From Clostridia bacterium (GTDB taxonomy: Bacteria; Bacillota; Clostridia; Oscillospirales; CAG-272), in contig JAFQPR010000088.1 in assembly GCA_017411605.1 (NCBI GenBank), positions 1-64,000 on the forward strand: a stretch of 64,000 bases of DNA, written 5' to 3'. Under the pieces are notes generated by a model. It did no database searches and was not told the origin of the DNA. It saw only the letters and a program-made list of their open reading frames with translations. How positions within the stretch are numbered: the first letter of the stretch is position 1; every line of letters begins with the position of its first letter. The translations under genes were made by a program, and so were the position numbers. Shown here piece by piece: positions 42,352 to 51,352 of this stretch.

Positions 42352-43317
42352 ATGGTTTATCATTTTATTCTTAATCCCATGTCGGGAAAGAATCTGAAAA
42401 AGGCAAAAAAATCTGTAAAAGCTATGACGGATAAGATTCGTTCTGCGTGTCAGAAGCGTCAGCTAAGTTACAGAATTTATTATACAACAAGCGTCGGTGA
42501 TGCAACAGATTACGTAACCTCTATGGTGAATAGCTCTCAAGATAGGCAGCGTTTTATCTGCGTTGGCGGTGACGGTACTATCAATGAGATCGTTAACAGC
42601 GCTCCTGCTTCGCCAAACGTCGAATTCGGCGTTATTCCCCACGGCTCGGGTAATGATTTCGTTAAAAACTTTACTCACACAGAGCTTTTCGCCGATATAG
42701 ATGCTCAAATAGACGGAGAGCCAGTTTCTCTTGATCTCATTAAGTGTAATGATATGTATTGTGCAAATATGATAAATATCGGATTTGACTGCTCTGTTGT
42801 TAAAGAAGCTAATAGGCTCAAAAAAATGAAGCTCGTTACCCCGGGGCTCTCTTATATCGGCGGAGTTGTTGTTGCTTTGTTTAAAAAATACGGTACAAAA
42901 ATGCGACTTATATTTGATGATGGCGATATTATAGATTCCACCCTATTACTTACAGCTATCGGTAACGGAAAGTTCTGCGGAGGCGGTTTTGATGCTGCTC
43001 CCGAGGCTCTCCTTAATGACGGTCTTATGGATATTGCAATTATTAAAAAAGTCTCAAGATTAACCTTTATCGGTCTTGTGGGATCGTATAAAAAAGGCAC
43101 ATATCTTACTAATAAAAAGGCTCAAAAGTATATTAAATACAAACGTGTATCTCATTTTAAAATGGAGTTTAACGATCCTATTCCGATTTGTATTGACGGC
43201 GAGATAAAAGGTGCTAAAAACATTGATTTTTCCATTGTAAGAAACGCATTCAATTTTGTTATCCCGAAGGGAAGCTCAATGCGCTTTTCAAACGAAGGTA
43301 CAGGCACTCAATCGTGA
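42352..43317 (+). CDS. Diacylglycerol kinase family lipid kinase (DgkB/YegS type)
   Basis: A 321-residue soluble lipid kinase. The nucleotide-binding loop G-G-D-G-T-I-N-E-I-V-N lies near 75 and H-G-S-G-N-D-F near 101; a beta-sandwich C-terminal domain contains G-N-G-K-F-C-G-G-G-F and the conserved I-C-I-D-G-E near 280. The family phosphorylates diacylglycerol or related lipids for recycling into phospholipid; the precise lipid is unknown. Its stop overlaps the comEC start by 4 bases (GTGA). Confidence 0.92.
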   Translation: MVYHFILNPMSGKNLKKAKKSVKAMTDKIRSACQKRQLSYRIYYTTSVGDATDYVTSMVNSSQDRQRFICVGGDGTINEIVNSAPASPNVEFGVIPHGSGNDFVKNFTHTELFADIDAQIDGEPVSLDLIKCNDMYCANMINIGFDCSVVKEANRLKKMKLVTPGLSYIGGVVVALFKKYGTKMRLIFDDGDIIDSTLLLTAIGNGKFCGGGFDAAPEALLNDGLMDIAIIKKVSRLTFIGLVGSYKKGTYLTNKKAQKYIKYKRVSHFKMEFNDPIPICIDGEIKGAKNIDFSIVRNAFNFVIPKGSSMRFSNEGTGTQS

Positions 43318-45524
43318 GCATATTTTATAAAAGACCGCTCGGACTAATACTTTGTATTATGCTGAGCGGATTTTCTGTTTTTGCGCTTTTATCGGACGCT
43401 CTCGCGCTTTGCGCAATCATTTTTGCCGTTATACTTTGTCTTATAAGCCTTTTTCCAAAGCCTTTCAAAGGTATTATAGCTAAAATTTCTTGCTTTTCCC
43501 TACTCTTTTCATTTTTATTATCTTTCTTCTATTTTAATTACGTATTTTATCCCGTTCAAGATACGGAAAGCGAAGTTACCGTGATTGCTAAAGTAGAAGG
43601 TGTTGATAAAAAGAATGATAATTTATCTATTTTAGATATTAACGTTCTTGAGATTGATAACAAGAATGTTGATTATAAGTTTAAAATGAATCTTTTTGGT
43701 GCTCATGAGAACATCGCAATTGGAACTGTTATATCATTTGAAACTTTAATTGAAGAGTTTGAGTCCGACGGTGATTTCAATTTTAAAACCTTCTATGCTT
43801 CAAGAGGATTTTCCGCGACGTGCAGTACGTCAAGGATTAATGTTGTTCGAGTAGAAGATCCGCATTTTTTACATCGTTTTTCGATAGTAAGAAAAAATAT
43901 TTTCGAGCGAGCTTCAAATTTATCAAACAGCTTTGCGGGCTCCTTGTTTGGCGCTTTACTTCTTGGAGAAAAGGATGCTCTCGACGGTCAGCTATTGCTC
44001 GATTTTCAACGCCTTGGAATTTCGCATATACTTGCTCTGTCAGGTATGCACGTTGCTATTCTTATGGGTGCACTTGATAGATTGCTTTACATCATAAAAA
44101 TCAGGAAAAACATAAGAATAATCCTTGGATGTATCGCATCATTTGTTTTTATGATGCTTACGGGCTTTCCTCTTTCGGTTACAAGAGCAGGTCTTATGCT
44201 TATAATATCATCCGTATTATTTTTAATTACCGGTTCTAAAGACAGTATTACGTCTTTGTTTGTTGCAGCTACGGTTATTTTCTTATTTAATCCATATGCT
44301 GCGCTTGATCTTGGATTGTGGCTATCAATTTTAGCAACGCTCGGCATACTCTCGGCAAGCGACTTGATCAACGAAAAATACAGCGACGAAAAAGGACTCA
44401 AAAGAGTCTGGAGATATACGTACACCTCGATATTGTTTTCGCTGTTTGCTTTATGCGCCTCGACCGCTCTTTCAGCACTTTCCTTTAACGGAACGTCGGT
44501 TATATCGATTATTTCTACGTTGATTTTTTCTATTTTAACCGAAGCATTCGTTTATTTGGGAATTATTGTTTTATTACTTGGCAATCTTCTTCCGCTCGGC
44601 AATCTGCTTATAACCTTTTCAAGCTTCATTTCCGTGCTTGCATCAAAAATTTCAGATATGCCGATGATATTCGGGTCGCTTGAATTTCTGATTGTAAAGA
44701 TAGGTTTTGTTCTTCTTTTCGTTTTATTTATGCTGTTTCTTATGCTGAATATTAAAAGCAAGAAGAAATTTGTATCAGTAATTGCTTTGTGCTATGTTTT
44801 AATGTCGGTGTTAACCGTTAGCTTGACGGAGATTTCGAAACAAGACGATAAATTTACAGCAGTAAGTGATAAAAGTGATAGAATAATTATCAGAACAGAC
44901 GGGAATACATTACTCTTCGATGCTTCGTTGCATACGAGAACAGAGGCATATTTCAGCAATAGTGTTTTGAGTGACGAAAAGATTACCGAGCTTGATTATT
45001 ATATGGTTGCGAATTATTCAAACTATCTTTCCGATTCACTCGATATTGTTTTAAGAAATACTATGGTAAAAAACGTATTGCTTCCAATACCCCAAAATGG
45101 CGACGAAGAGCAGATCGCTATTGACTGTTTTAAAGCTATCAATAAATATCGGACAACACCCTTATTCTACTACGATGATCAAATAACAATAGTCGGAGAA
45201 TATGAAATTCTTGTACCGTATAGGGCGTATTGCGATAATTCCTTCGCTTTTACCTTTAAAAACGGTGATAAGATATTTAGTTATCTATCGTCAGGAATAC
45301 TCGAAAATACACCGTTTGCCGAAGAATTGCTTTACGTTAGCGAGAAGATAATTTTCGGTGATTACGGCACAGCCTATACTTACGAATATGTACTTGACGA
45401 ATTTGATAATAAACTGACTGAGGTCGTTATTTTTGACAGTAAAATATCTTTTGATCTTAATTATATTGAACACGACCCGCCGAATATAATAGAATCAAAG
45501 CGCAAGGTTATACTTTATGATTAA
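43314..45524 (+). CDS. comEC: ComEC/Rec2-type competence channel with degenerate MBL domain
   Basis: A 736-residue membrane protein related to the DNA-uptake channel ComEC. DUF4131-like N-terminal region with two or three helices and an OB-fold (about 80-180), then the competence domain with about eight helices, beginning L-G-I-S-H-I-L-A-L-S-G-M-H-V-A near 240. The C-terminal part (about 500-736) is where a metallo-beta-lactamase domain should sit, but the metal motif H-x-H-x-D-H is absent, so nuclease activity is unlikely. GTG start overlapping the kinase stop. No other competence genes are in the window. Confidence 0.88.
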   Translation: MSIFYKRPLGLILCIMLSGFSVFALLSDALALCAIIFAVILCLISLFPKPFKGIIAKISCFSLLFSFLLSFFYFNYVFYPVQDTESEVTVIAKVEGVDKKNDNLSILDINVLEIDNKNVDYKFKMNLFGAHENIAIGTVISFETLIEEFESDGDFNFKTFYASRGFSATCSTSRINVVRVEDPHFLHRFSIVRKNIFERASNLSNSFAGSLFGALLLGEKDALDGQLLLDFQRLGISHILALSGMHVAILMGALDRLLYIIKIRKNIRIILGCIASFVFMMLTGFPLSVTRAGLMLIISSVLFLITGSKDSITSLFVAATVIFLFNPYAALDLGLWLSILATLGILSASDLINEKYSDEKGLKRVWRYTYTSILFSLFALCASTALSALSFNGTSVISIISTLIFSILTEAFVYLGIIVLLLGNLLPLGNLLITFSSFISVLASKISDMPMIFGSLEFLIVKIGFVLLFVLFMLFLMLNIKSKKKFVSVIALCYVLMSVLTVSLTEISKQDDKFTAVSDKSDRIIIRTDGNTLLFDASLHTRTEAYFSNSVLSDEKITELDYYMVANYSNYLSDSLDIVLRNTMVKNVLLPIPQNGDEEQIAIDCFKAINKYRTTPLFYYDDQITIVGEYEILVPYRAYCDNSFAFTFKNGDKIFSYLSSGILENTPFAEELLYVSEKIIFGDYGTAYTYEYVLDEFDNKLTEVVIFDSKISFDLNYIEHDPPNIIESKRKVILYD

Positions 45525-45561
45525 AAGTCTATCTGATTTTATTGTTTATAGCGTCAGTTGC

Positions 45562-45971
45562 TAAAAAAATGAACACGGCACTATGCGTAGTGCCCTTAAG
45601 GACACTACACAGCGATATAAATCCCTTACGGGATTTGCGATATACGCTATCGCGTGCGATATATCTTCGATGCGATATGCCCTGCGGGGCGTGAAGGTGA
45701 TTTATATCATATCGCAACCGACCGCAAGGGAGGTTATATCGCTTTTGAGCGTAGCTTGCATGGCAAGCCGCGAAAACATATCGCATTTGCGAAAGCAAAT
45801 ATATCGCCATAAAAAAGAGCTTCTGTGTCCACAGAAGCAGTGCTTGCAAAGAAAAGAGGACGAGGAGTTTTACAGATCCTCGTCCTTTTCCTGTCAGTAG
45901 GTAACGTACTTTATTAAATTTCAAAAACTGTCCTTAAGAGTACAACCCTTAAAACCGTGTTCATTTTTTTA
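45562..45971. mobile_element. Non-coding element with terminal inverted repeats and mirrored GCGATAT heptamers
   Basis: A perfect 17-bp terminal inverted repeat (TAAAAAAATGAACACGG at 45562-45578, its complement at 45955-45971), extended by a second 10-bp match (CTTAAGGACA at 45595-45604 and complement at 45929-45938) after exactly 16 diverged bases on each side. Inside are four GCGATAT (45612, 45637, 45656, 45672) then four ATATCGC (45709, 45736, 45778, 45801), so the centre folds into a large branched hairpin. Ends in TA, as for TA-targeting MITEs. No transposase; a 105-residue frame inside looks spurious. The right end coincides with the ychF stop codon. Confidence 0.7.
45857..45890. terminator. 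Terminator-like hairpin inside the TIR element
   Basis: AGGACGAGGA (45857-45866) pairs with TCCTCGTCCT (45877-45886), then TTTTC. A second perfect hairpin, GCTTCTGTG-TC-CACAGAAGC (approximate span 45819-45838), precedes it. Confidence 0.6.
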
Positions 45972-47063
45972 TACATTAAAGAGGAATTCAACAACGTCAC
46001 CGTCATTCATTACGTATTCCTTGCCTTCACTTCTGAGAAGACCTTTTTCTTTAACCTTATTTCTGTCCCCTTCTCTTACAAGGTCATCAAATGCTACGAC
46101 CTCTGCGCGAATAAATCCACGCTCGAAATCGGAATGGATCTTTCCTGCCGCGCCGGGGGCTTTTGTTCCTCGAGTGATAGTCCAAGCGCGAACTTCTTTT
46201 GGACCTGCCGTGAGGAAGCTGATTAGTCCTAAAAGAGAATATCCTGATTTTATAAGCTTATCAAGTCCGCTTTCATCTATACCAAGGTCGTCAAGGAAGC
46301 TTTGCTTTTCCTCTCCTTCAAGCTCAACGAGCTCCGCTTCTATCTGCGCGCTAACTGCGATTATTTCGCTTCCTTCTGCTGCAGCATGAGCGGCAAGAAG
46401 CTTATATCCCTCGTTATTTATGTATTCACCCGATACTTCATCTTCGGATATGTTAGCTACATAAATAATGGGTTTGTTGGTAAGAAGTCTGGATTCCTCT
46501 ATCCATTCATTCTCTTCTTTAGTAAGTCCGAGAGATCGGACGCATTTTCCGTCTTCGAGACACGACTTTACTTTTTGAAGGACCTCAAGTTTTTCGAGTA
46601 GCTTTTTATCTGCTCTAGCAGCTTTTGTAGTTCTTTCGATAGCTCTTTCAACGATCTCAAGGTCTGAGAGAATAAGCTCAACATCAATCGTTTCAACGTC
46701 GCGCATAGGATTGATATTACCCTCAACGTGGATAATATCATCATTTACGAAGCATCGAACAACGTGAACTATCGCGTCTACCTCTCTTATGTTGGCAAGA
46801 AATTTATTTCCAAGTCCTTCACCCTTGCTTGCGCCCTTAACAAGACCTGCAATGTCAACAAATTCTATTACAGCCGGTGTGAACTTTTCGGGTTTATACA
46901 TATCGCGAAGAACATCGAGTCTTTTATCCGGAACTGCAACAACACCTACGTTGGGATCTATTGTGCAGAAAGGATAATTTGCAGATTCCGCGCCTGCATT
47001 AGTTAAAGCATTGAAAAGGGTGCTCTTTCCTACGTTTGGAAGTCCTACGATACCAAGTTTCAT
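45969..47063 (-). CDS. ychF: Ribosome-binding ATPase YchF
   Basis: A 364-residue Obg-family P-loop protein that binds ATP and associates with ribosomes. Walker [10 protein letters not shown] near 6-14, D-I-A-G-L-V near 70, the N-I-S-E-D motif in place of N-K-x-D (basis of the ATP preference) near 203, a helical insertion (about 125-195) and a C-terminal TGS domain. Standard length. The last codon and stop abut the 45.6-kb element, without loss of the conserved end (V-E-F-L-F-N-V). Confidence 0.95.
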   Translation of the reverse strand: MKLGIVGLPNVGKSTLFNALTNAGAESANYPFCTIDPNVGVVAVPDKRLDVLRDMYKPEKFTPAVIEFVDIAGLVKGASKGEGLGNKFLANIREVDAIVHVVRCFVNDDIIHVEGNINPMRDVETIDVELILSDLEIVERAIERTTKAARADKKLLEKLEVLQKVKSCLEDGKCVRSLGLTKEENEWIEESRLLTNKPIIYVANISEDEVSGEYINNEGYKLLAAHAAAEGSEIIAVSAQIEAELVELEGEEKQSFLDDLGIDESGLDKLIKSGYSLLGLISFLTAGPKEVRAWTITRGTKAPGAAGKIHSDFERGFIRAEVVAFDDLVREGDRNKVKEKGLLRSEGKEYVMNDGDVVEFLFNV

Positions 47064-47110
47064 TTTTTTTGATATACTCCTCTTATTGTTTATGTCAAAA
47101 TAACAAATAG

Positions 47111-47139
47111 ATTATAACATAACGCTACTAATATTTCAA
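47111..47139 (-). promoter_or_regulatory. Sigma-A promoter of ychF
   Basis: Minus strand: TTGAAA (47139-47134), 17-bp spacer, TATAAT (47116-47111). Confidence 0.8.
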
Positions 47140-47224
47140 TAGGTAAAGTTAATAAAATATATATCGAGATTGCACGATTTTAACGTTTATTCACATAATA
47201 TTTATAAAATTTCATAATTTATTC

Positions 47225-47253
47225 TTGACAAGAACATAATTATGCTTTATAAT
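47225..47253 (+). promoter_or_regulatory. Perfect-consensus sigma-A promoter of the response regulator
   Basis: TTGACA (47225-47230), 17-bp spacer, TATAAT (47248-47253): both hexamers are exact matches. Confidence 0.9.
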
Positions 47254-47306
47254 ACAATTGTTAAGATTTTAAAGAATTTAACAAAGTTAACAATTGGAGG
47301 TTCAAA

Positions 47307-47996
47307 ATGGATACTAAATTATTGGTAGTCGACGACGACCCTAACATATGCGAAATACTGAAGCTGTATTTCGAAAATGAGGGTTATAACGTAAAATGCG
47401 CAAACGATGGCATCGAAGGTATTAATTTATTTAAGATTTACGAGCCGAGCCTTGTTCTTCTTGATATTATGATGCCTAAGAAAGACGGTTGGCAGGTTTG
47501 CCGTGAGATCAGAGAAATATCCTCTAAGCCTGTTATTATGATTACCGCTAAGGGTGAGGTATTTGATAAGGTACTGGGTCTTGAGCTCGGTGCTGATGAT
47601 TTCATTGTTAAACCCTTTGATATGAAAGAGCTTTCCGCCAGAGTAAAAGCCGTTCTCCGCCGTTATAATGCGCAGGTAAGCGTGAGTGACGAGGAAGTTG
47701 TAAAGTACGAGAACATTGAAATAAGCCTTCAGAAGTATGAATTAAAAATCAACGGTAAGGCTATTGATATTCCTCCGAAGGAGCTCGAGCTTCTCTATTT
47801 CCTTGCTTCAAATTGCAACAGAGTCTTTACGAGAGATCAGCTTCTTGATAAAGTTTGGGGCTTCGACTATCTCGGTGACTCGAGAACTGTTGACGTTCAC
47901 GTTAAAAGACTTCGCGAAAAGCTTGAGGGTGTTTCCGATAAATGGTCGCTTAAGACCGTTTGGGGTGTCGGTTACAAGTTTGATACCGTAGGATAA
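47307..47996 (+). CDS. OmpR/PhoB-family response regulator without adjacent kinase
   Basis: A 229-residue two-component regulator. Receiver domain 1 to about 118 with acidic pocket D9-D10-D11, phospho-acceptor D53 (L-L-D-I-M-M-P), T in I-T-A-K and K in V-K-P-F-D; a winged-helix DNA-binding domain from about 132 (T-R-D-Q-L-L-D-K-V-W-G; R-T-V-D-V-H-V-K-R-L-R-E-K). AATTGGAGG lies 7 bases before the ATG. A terminator follows at once and no histidine kinase is next to it, so its partner must lie elsewhere. Target genes unknown. Confidence 0.92.
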   Translation: MDTKLLVVDDDPNICEILKLYFENEGYNVKCANDGIEGINLFKIYEPSLVLLDIMMPKKDGWQVCREIREISSKPVIMITAKGEVFDKVLGLELGADDFIVKPFDMKELSARVKAVLRRYNAQVSVSDEEVVKYENIEISLQKYELKINGKAIDIPPKELELLYFLASNCNRVFTRDQLLDKVWGFDYLGDSRTVDVHVKRLREKLEGVSDKWSLKTVWGVGYKFDTVG

Positions 47997-48002
47997 AAGA
48001 AT

Positions 48003-48042
48003 AAGAGGCTAGCTCGAATTGTAAAACGAGCTAGCCTCTTTT
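48003..48042. terminator. Bidirectional terminator after the response regulator
   Basis: AAGAGGCTAGCTCG pairs with CGAGCTAGCCTCTT, followed by TT. Lies between the convergent response regulator and parC-like genes. Confidence 0.9.
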
Positions 48043-48062
48043 GAATCGGGGGACATGGGGAT

Positions 48063-50291
48063 TTAGAACTTAAATGTAATTTGATTAATGATTGTACCCG
48101 TTGAAGGAATAACGGTTTTCTTACACTTGCTTACGTCAGCGCCAAGAGATGCGATTCTATCCGTTGCAAGCTCGATAATTCCCTTCTTTTTCGGGAATTG
48201 CATTATCTGGACACCGCTTGAAGTACGCGTAGTTTTGAGAGGAATAAGATCACTCTTTATCAAGAGTCCTCTTCCCATATCACTGCGTAAGAATATCTGA
48301 ATAGGTTTATCCTTTACGTAGAATACACCAACCAGAGGGGATGCCGATGAGCATGCACCGCTGATCTTCTTTCTTCTTGATTTTGATTCATAAGCGGACA
48401 TCGGTATTCTGACACCTTTTCCGTTTTCAAAAATATAAACAACGTGATGTTCGGGTACAATATCGTAAATCATCTGACATGCAACAACGTGTTCATCCGC
48501 GTCCATTCCAAGCTTCGAAGGAATATATTCACCCATTTGAGAAGCCTTTGTAAGATCAAAATCGGCAACACGGGCTCTGTATATCTGCGCTTTATCCGTA
48601 AAGAACAGAACGTCGCCGCGGTTATCGGTATCTTCCTCGTAAATAATGTAATCGCCTTCCTTGAGCTTCTGCTCATCCGCAGAACGCGTTGCCTGCACGG
48701 ATAGCTTCTTGAAATAGCCGCCGTGTGAGAGAATAAGTCTGCAGTTATAATTTTCGAAGAATATCTCTTCTTTATTAACAACAGCAACTGTGCTCTTCTC
48801 GATTATTTCCGTCATTCTGGGCTTGCCGTATTTCTTTTTAATTTCACGAAGCTGCTCGATCATAACGTTTTTAAGCTTAAGCTCATCGCGAAGCTTTTCT
48901 TTAATATCGTCAATTTCGGCTCTGAGTGTTTCGATCTCTTTGACCCTGTTAAGAATATACTGACTGTTAAGATTACGGAGCTTAATTTCCGCAACGTACT
49001 CTGCCTGAACGTTTGTTATATTAAACGCTGAGGCAAGGTTAGGAACAACGTCTTTTTCTTCTGTGGTGTTTCTGATTATCTTAATTGCCTTATCAATATC
49101 AAGCAATATAGCCGCAAGACCGAGGAGAAGATGAAGCTTCTCTTCTTTTTTGTTTAAATCAAAATTCAGCTCGCGTGTTAAGCATTTCGTTCTGAACTTG
49201 ATCCATTCGAGCAAAATTTCACGAACACCAAGGAGCATCGGTTTTCCTTCAACCAGAATATTGAAGTTACAATCAAAGCTATTTTCGAGCTCTGTTGCTG
49301 CCATAAGCTTTTTTATGACAGTATCGGGATTAGCATCCTTCTTAAGCTCGAACGTCAGAAGTCTTGTACTGCTGATATCCACGGAGTCTCTTACATCGGC
49401 AACCTCGCGGAGCTTACCGCCTTTGATCATATCGACAGATTTTTTGATTATGGCTTCAATGCACGAAGAATACGGTATTTCAAGAATATCAATGGAGTTA
49501 TTCTTTTTATCGTAAGTCCATTTTGCCTGCATTTTAAAGCTTCCAAGACCCGTAAGGTAGATTTTTTTCATTTGCTCGGCATCATAAAGTATTGTAGCTC
49601 CGCCGGAAAAGTCTGGAGCTTTTATAATCTCCATAATGCGTTCAACGGTTGTCTTTGGATTTTTTAAAAGGGCTATAGTTCCGTCACAGATCTCAGCAAG
49701 GTTAAAGGAGCATATCGAGCAAGCCATACCTACTGCAATACCGAGGTTCGGGGATACAAGAATATTTGGGAAGGTAGTCGGTAAAAGCGTGGGCTCCTCG
49801 GAAGTGTTATCGTAGTTTGGAACGAAGTCAACAGCATCCTTATCTATGCCTGAAAACAGCTCTGCGCAAAAGCTGTCGAGCTTCGCTTCGGTATATCTTG
49901 AAGCCGCGTATGCCATATCTCTTGAGTACTGCTTACCAAACGAACCTTTTGAATCAACAAATGGGTGCAGAAGCGCGCCGTTACCTCGAGTCAAACGCAC
50001 CATCGTTTCATATATGGAAGCATCGCCGTGAGGATTAAGGCGCATAGTTTGGCCAACAATGTTGGCACTTTTTGTTCGCTGGCCGTTCATGAGTCCCATC
50101 TTATACATTGTGTAAAGAAGTTTTCTATGAGAAGGCTTAAAACCGTCGATTTCGGGTATTGCTCTCGATACTATAACGCTCATTGCGTAGGGCATATAGT
50201 TTTTTTCCAGAGTTTCCGTTATCGGCTGCTCCGTTGCGGGAGCCTCATTTTGTTTTAAATCCTCAACAGAGATCTTTTTCTTTTTTGCCAT
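48063..50291 (-). CDS. Type IIA topoisomerase A subunit (ParC/GyrA-like)
   Basis: About 742 residues; the DNA-cleaving subunit of topoisomerase IV or gyrase. Catalytic Y133 sits in A-A-S-R-Y-T-E-A; the winged helix with H-R-K-L-L-Y and N-P-H-G-D-A-S-I-Y-E-T precedes it, and a coiled-coil tower and beta-pinwheel C-terminal region follow. The gyrase-specific Q-R-R-G-G-K-G box is not seen, favouring a topo IV-type enzyme. The residue matching Escherichia coli GyrA Ser83 is Ala91, and Asp87 is Glu95. The B subunit is not in the window. The start is uncertain: a GTG at 50306 would overlap the upstream stop; neither has a strong ribosome site. Confidence 0.85.
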   Translation of the reverse strand: MAKKKKISVEDLKQNEAPATEQPITETLEKNYMPYAMSVIVSRAIPEIDGFKPSHRKLLYTMYKMGLMNGQRTKSANIVGQTMRLNPHGDASIYETMVRLTRGNGALLHPFVDSKGSFGKQYSRDMAYAASRYTEAKLDSFCAELFSGIDKDAVDFVPNYDNTSEEPTLLPTTFPNILVSPNLGIAVGMACSICSFNLAEICDGTIALLKNPKTTVERIMEIIKAPDFSGGATILYDAEQMKKIYLTGLGSFKMQAKWTYDKKNNSIDILEIPYSSCIEAIIKKSVDMIKGGKLREVADVRDSVDISSTRLLTFELKKDANPDTVIKKLMAATELENSFDCNFNILVEGKPMLLGVREILLEWIKFRTKCLTRELNFDLNKKEEKLHLLLGLAAILLDIDKAIKIIRNTTEEKDVVPNLASAFNITNVQAEYVAEIKLRNLNSQYILNRVKEIETLRAEIDDIKEKLRDELKLKNVMIEQLREIKKKYGKPRMTEIIEKSTVAVVNKEEIFFENYNCRLILSHGGYFKKLSVQATRSADEQKLKEGDYIIYEEDTDNRGDVLFFTDKAQIYRARVADFDLTKASQMGEYIPSKLGMDADEHVVACQMIYDIVPEHHVVYIFENGKGVRIPMSAYESKSRRKKISGACSSASPLVGVFYVKDKPIQIFLRSDMGRGLLIKSDLIPLKTTRTSSGVQIMQFPKKKGIIELATDRIASLGADVSKCKKTVIPSTGTIINQITFKF

Positions 50292-50302
50292 TTTTAATAC
50301 CG

Positions 50303-51352
50303 TCACATTCTAATAATATGATATGCCGCAGCTCTTATCATTCTATTGTAAAGAGCGAGGCCGACCCCTTCTTTTCTTGGTAAAGGGGCATAAATTTCGT
50401 CAAAAGTATGCTTGTCCGCATCGCGAAGTATGTCGAACAGTAAATGAGCCTGCAAAAGCTCATCGTTCTCTGCTCCGAATTTATAAATATGTACGTTAGG
50501 AGCCTTGATTTTTAAAAGCTCAATATCTTCTTCGTAGCAAAGGGCTGCAACGTAAGAAGAAGCTGAGCGTTCAGCAATGTAATTAAAAGCCTTTTCCGCT
50601 TCCGCTTCAATAAGATAAACTGGAGATTTTGGTGCATAATGCCTATACTTCATACCCGGCGAAAGTACGACCTCGTTTTCAGCAAGCTGATCTGTTACGG
50701 CGCTTGCTATTTTTACAACGGGACACACTGTAAGCAAGTCATCAACTGTTACTTTACCGGGGCGAAGAAGGGTTAATGTTCCGTTATCTTCAACCTTAAC
50801 TATGGTAGATTCAAGACCAAATTCCGAATCTCCCCCATCGATGATCATATCAACTCTTCCATCCATATCATCAATGACGTGAGATGCTTTTGTTGGAGAG
50901 GGACTTCCCGAAAGATTTGCCGAAGGAGCTGCAATAGGTACGCCGGAAAGTCTTATAAGTGTCTTTGCAATAGGATTTGACGGACAACGTACCGCAACCG
51001 TAGGAAGTGATGCTCTTGTCTCTTTCGGTACGTTATCTTTTGCGGGAAGCACAACAGTAAGAGGTCCCGGCATAAATTTTTCAGCCAAACGAAAATATGT
51101 TTCGTTTGTATAGGTGAATTTTGACGCATCGCGAGGATCCTCAATATGAATTATCAACGGATTATCCGACGGTCTTCCCTTCGCAAAATAAATTTTTGTT
51201 GCCGCCTCGGCTGAGGTTCCGTCAGCGCCGAGACCGTAGACGGTTTCTGTTGGAAAAATTACGAGTCCACCGTTTTTTATAATCTCGGCAGCTTCGATCA
51301 AACTGCTCTCACACACATTACTGGGGTCTATTTTAATTATCTTTGTTTTCAT
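50303..51352 (-). CDS. tsaC: L-threonylcarbamoyladenylate synthase (Sua5/TsaC type)
   Basis: A 349-residue enzyme making threonylcarbamoyl-AMP from threonine, bicarbonate and ATP, for the t6A37 modification of ANN-decoding tRNAs. The YrdC domain (to about 205) shows F-P-T-E-T-V-Y-G-L-G-A, K-G-R-P-S-D-N-P-L and A-P-S-A-N-L-S-G-S-P-S-P-T; a C-terminal Sua5 domain (from about 235, S-P-G-M-K-Y-R-H-Y-A-P) makes it the long Sua5 form. It overlaps prfA by one base, typical of this operon in Clostridia. Confidence 0.94.
   Translation of the reverse strand: MKTKIIKIDPSNVCESSLIEAAEIIKNGGLVIFPTETVYGLGADGTSAEAATKIYFAKGRPSDNPLIIHIEDPRDASKFTYTNETYFRLAEKFMPGPLTVVLPAKDNVPKETRASLPTVAVRCPSNPIAKTLIRLSGVPIAAPSANLSGSPSPTKASHVIDDMDGRVDMIIDGGDSEFGLESTIVKVEDNGTLTLLRPGKVTVDDLLTVCPVVKIASAVTDQLAENEVVLSPGMKYRHYAPKSPVYLIEAEAEKAFNYIAERSASSYVAALCYEEDIELLKIKAPNVHIYKFGAENDELLQAHLLFDILRDADKHTFDEIYAPLPRKEGVGLALYNRMIRAAAYHIIRM

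Noticed and set aside
45583..45900. A 105-residue plus-strand reading frame inside the TIR element
   Set aside because: It follows the hairpin array with no ribosome site, has irregular composition and ends in the terminator hairpin; it arises from repeat structure.
45569..45971. CRISPR array suggested by repeated heptamers
   Set aside because: Repeats are 7 bp, change orientation halfway and have spacers of uneven length, so this is not an array.
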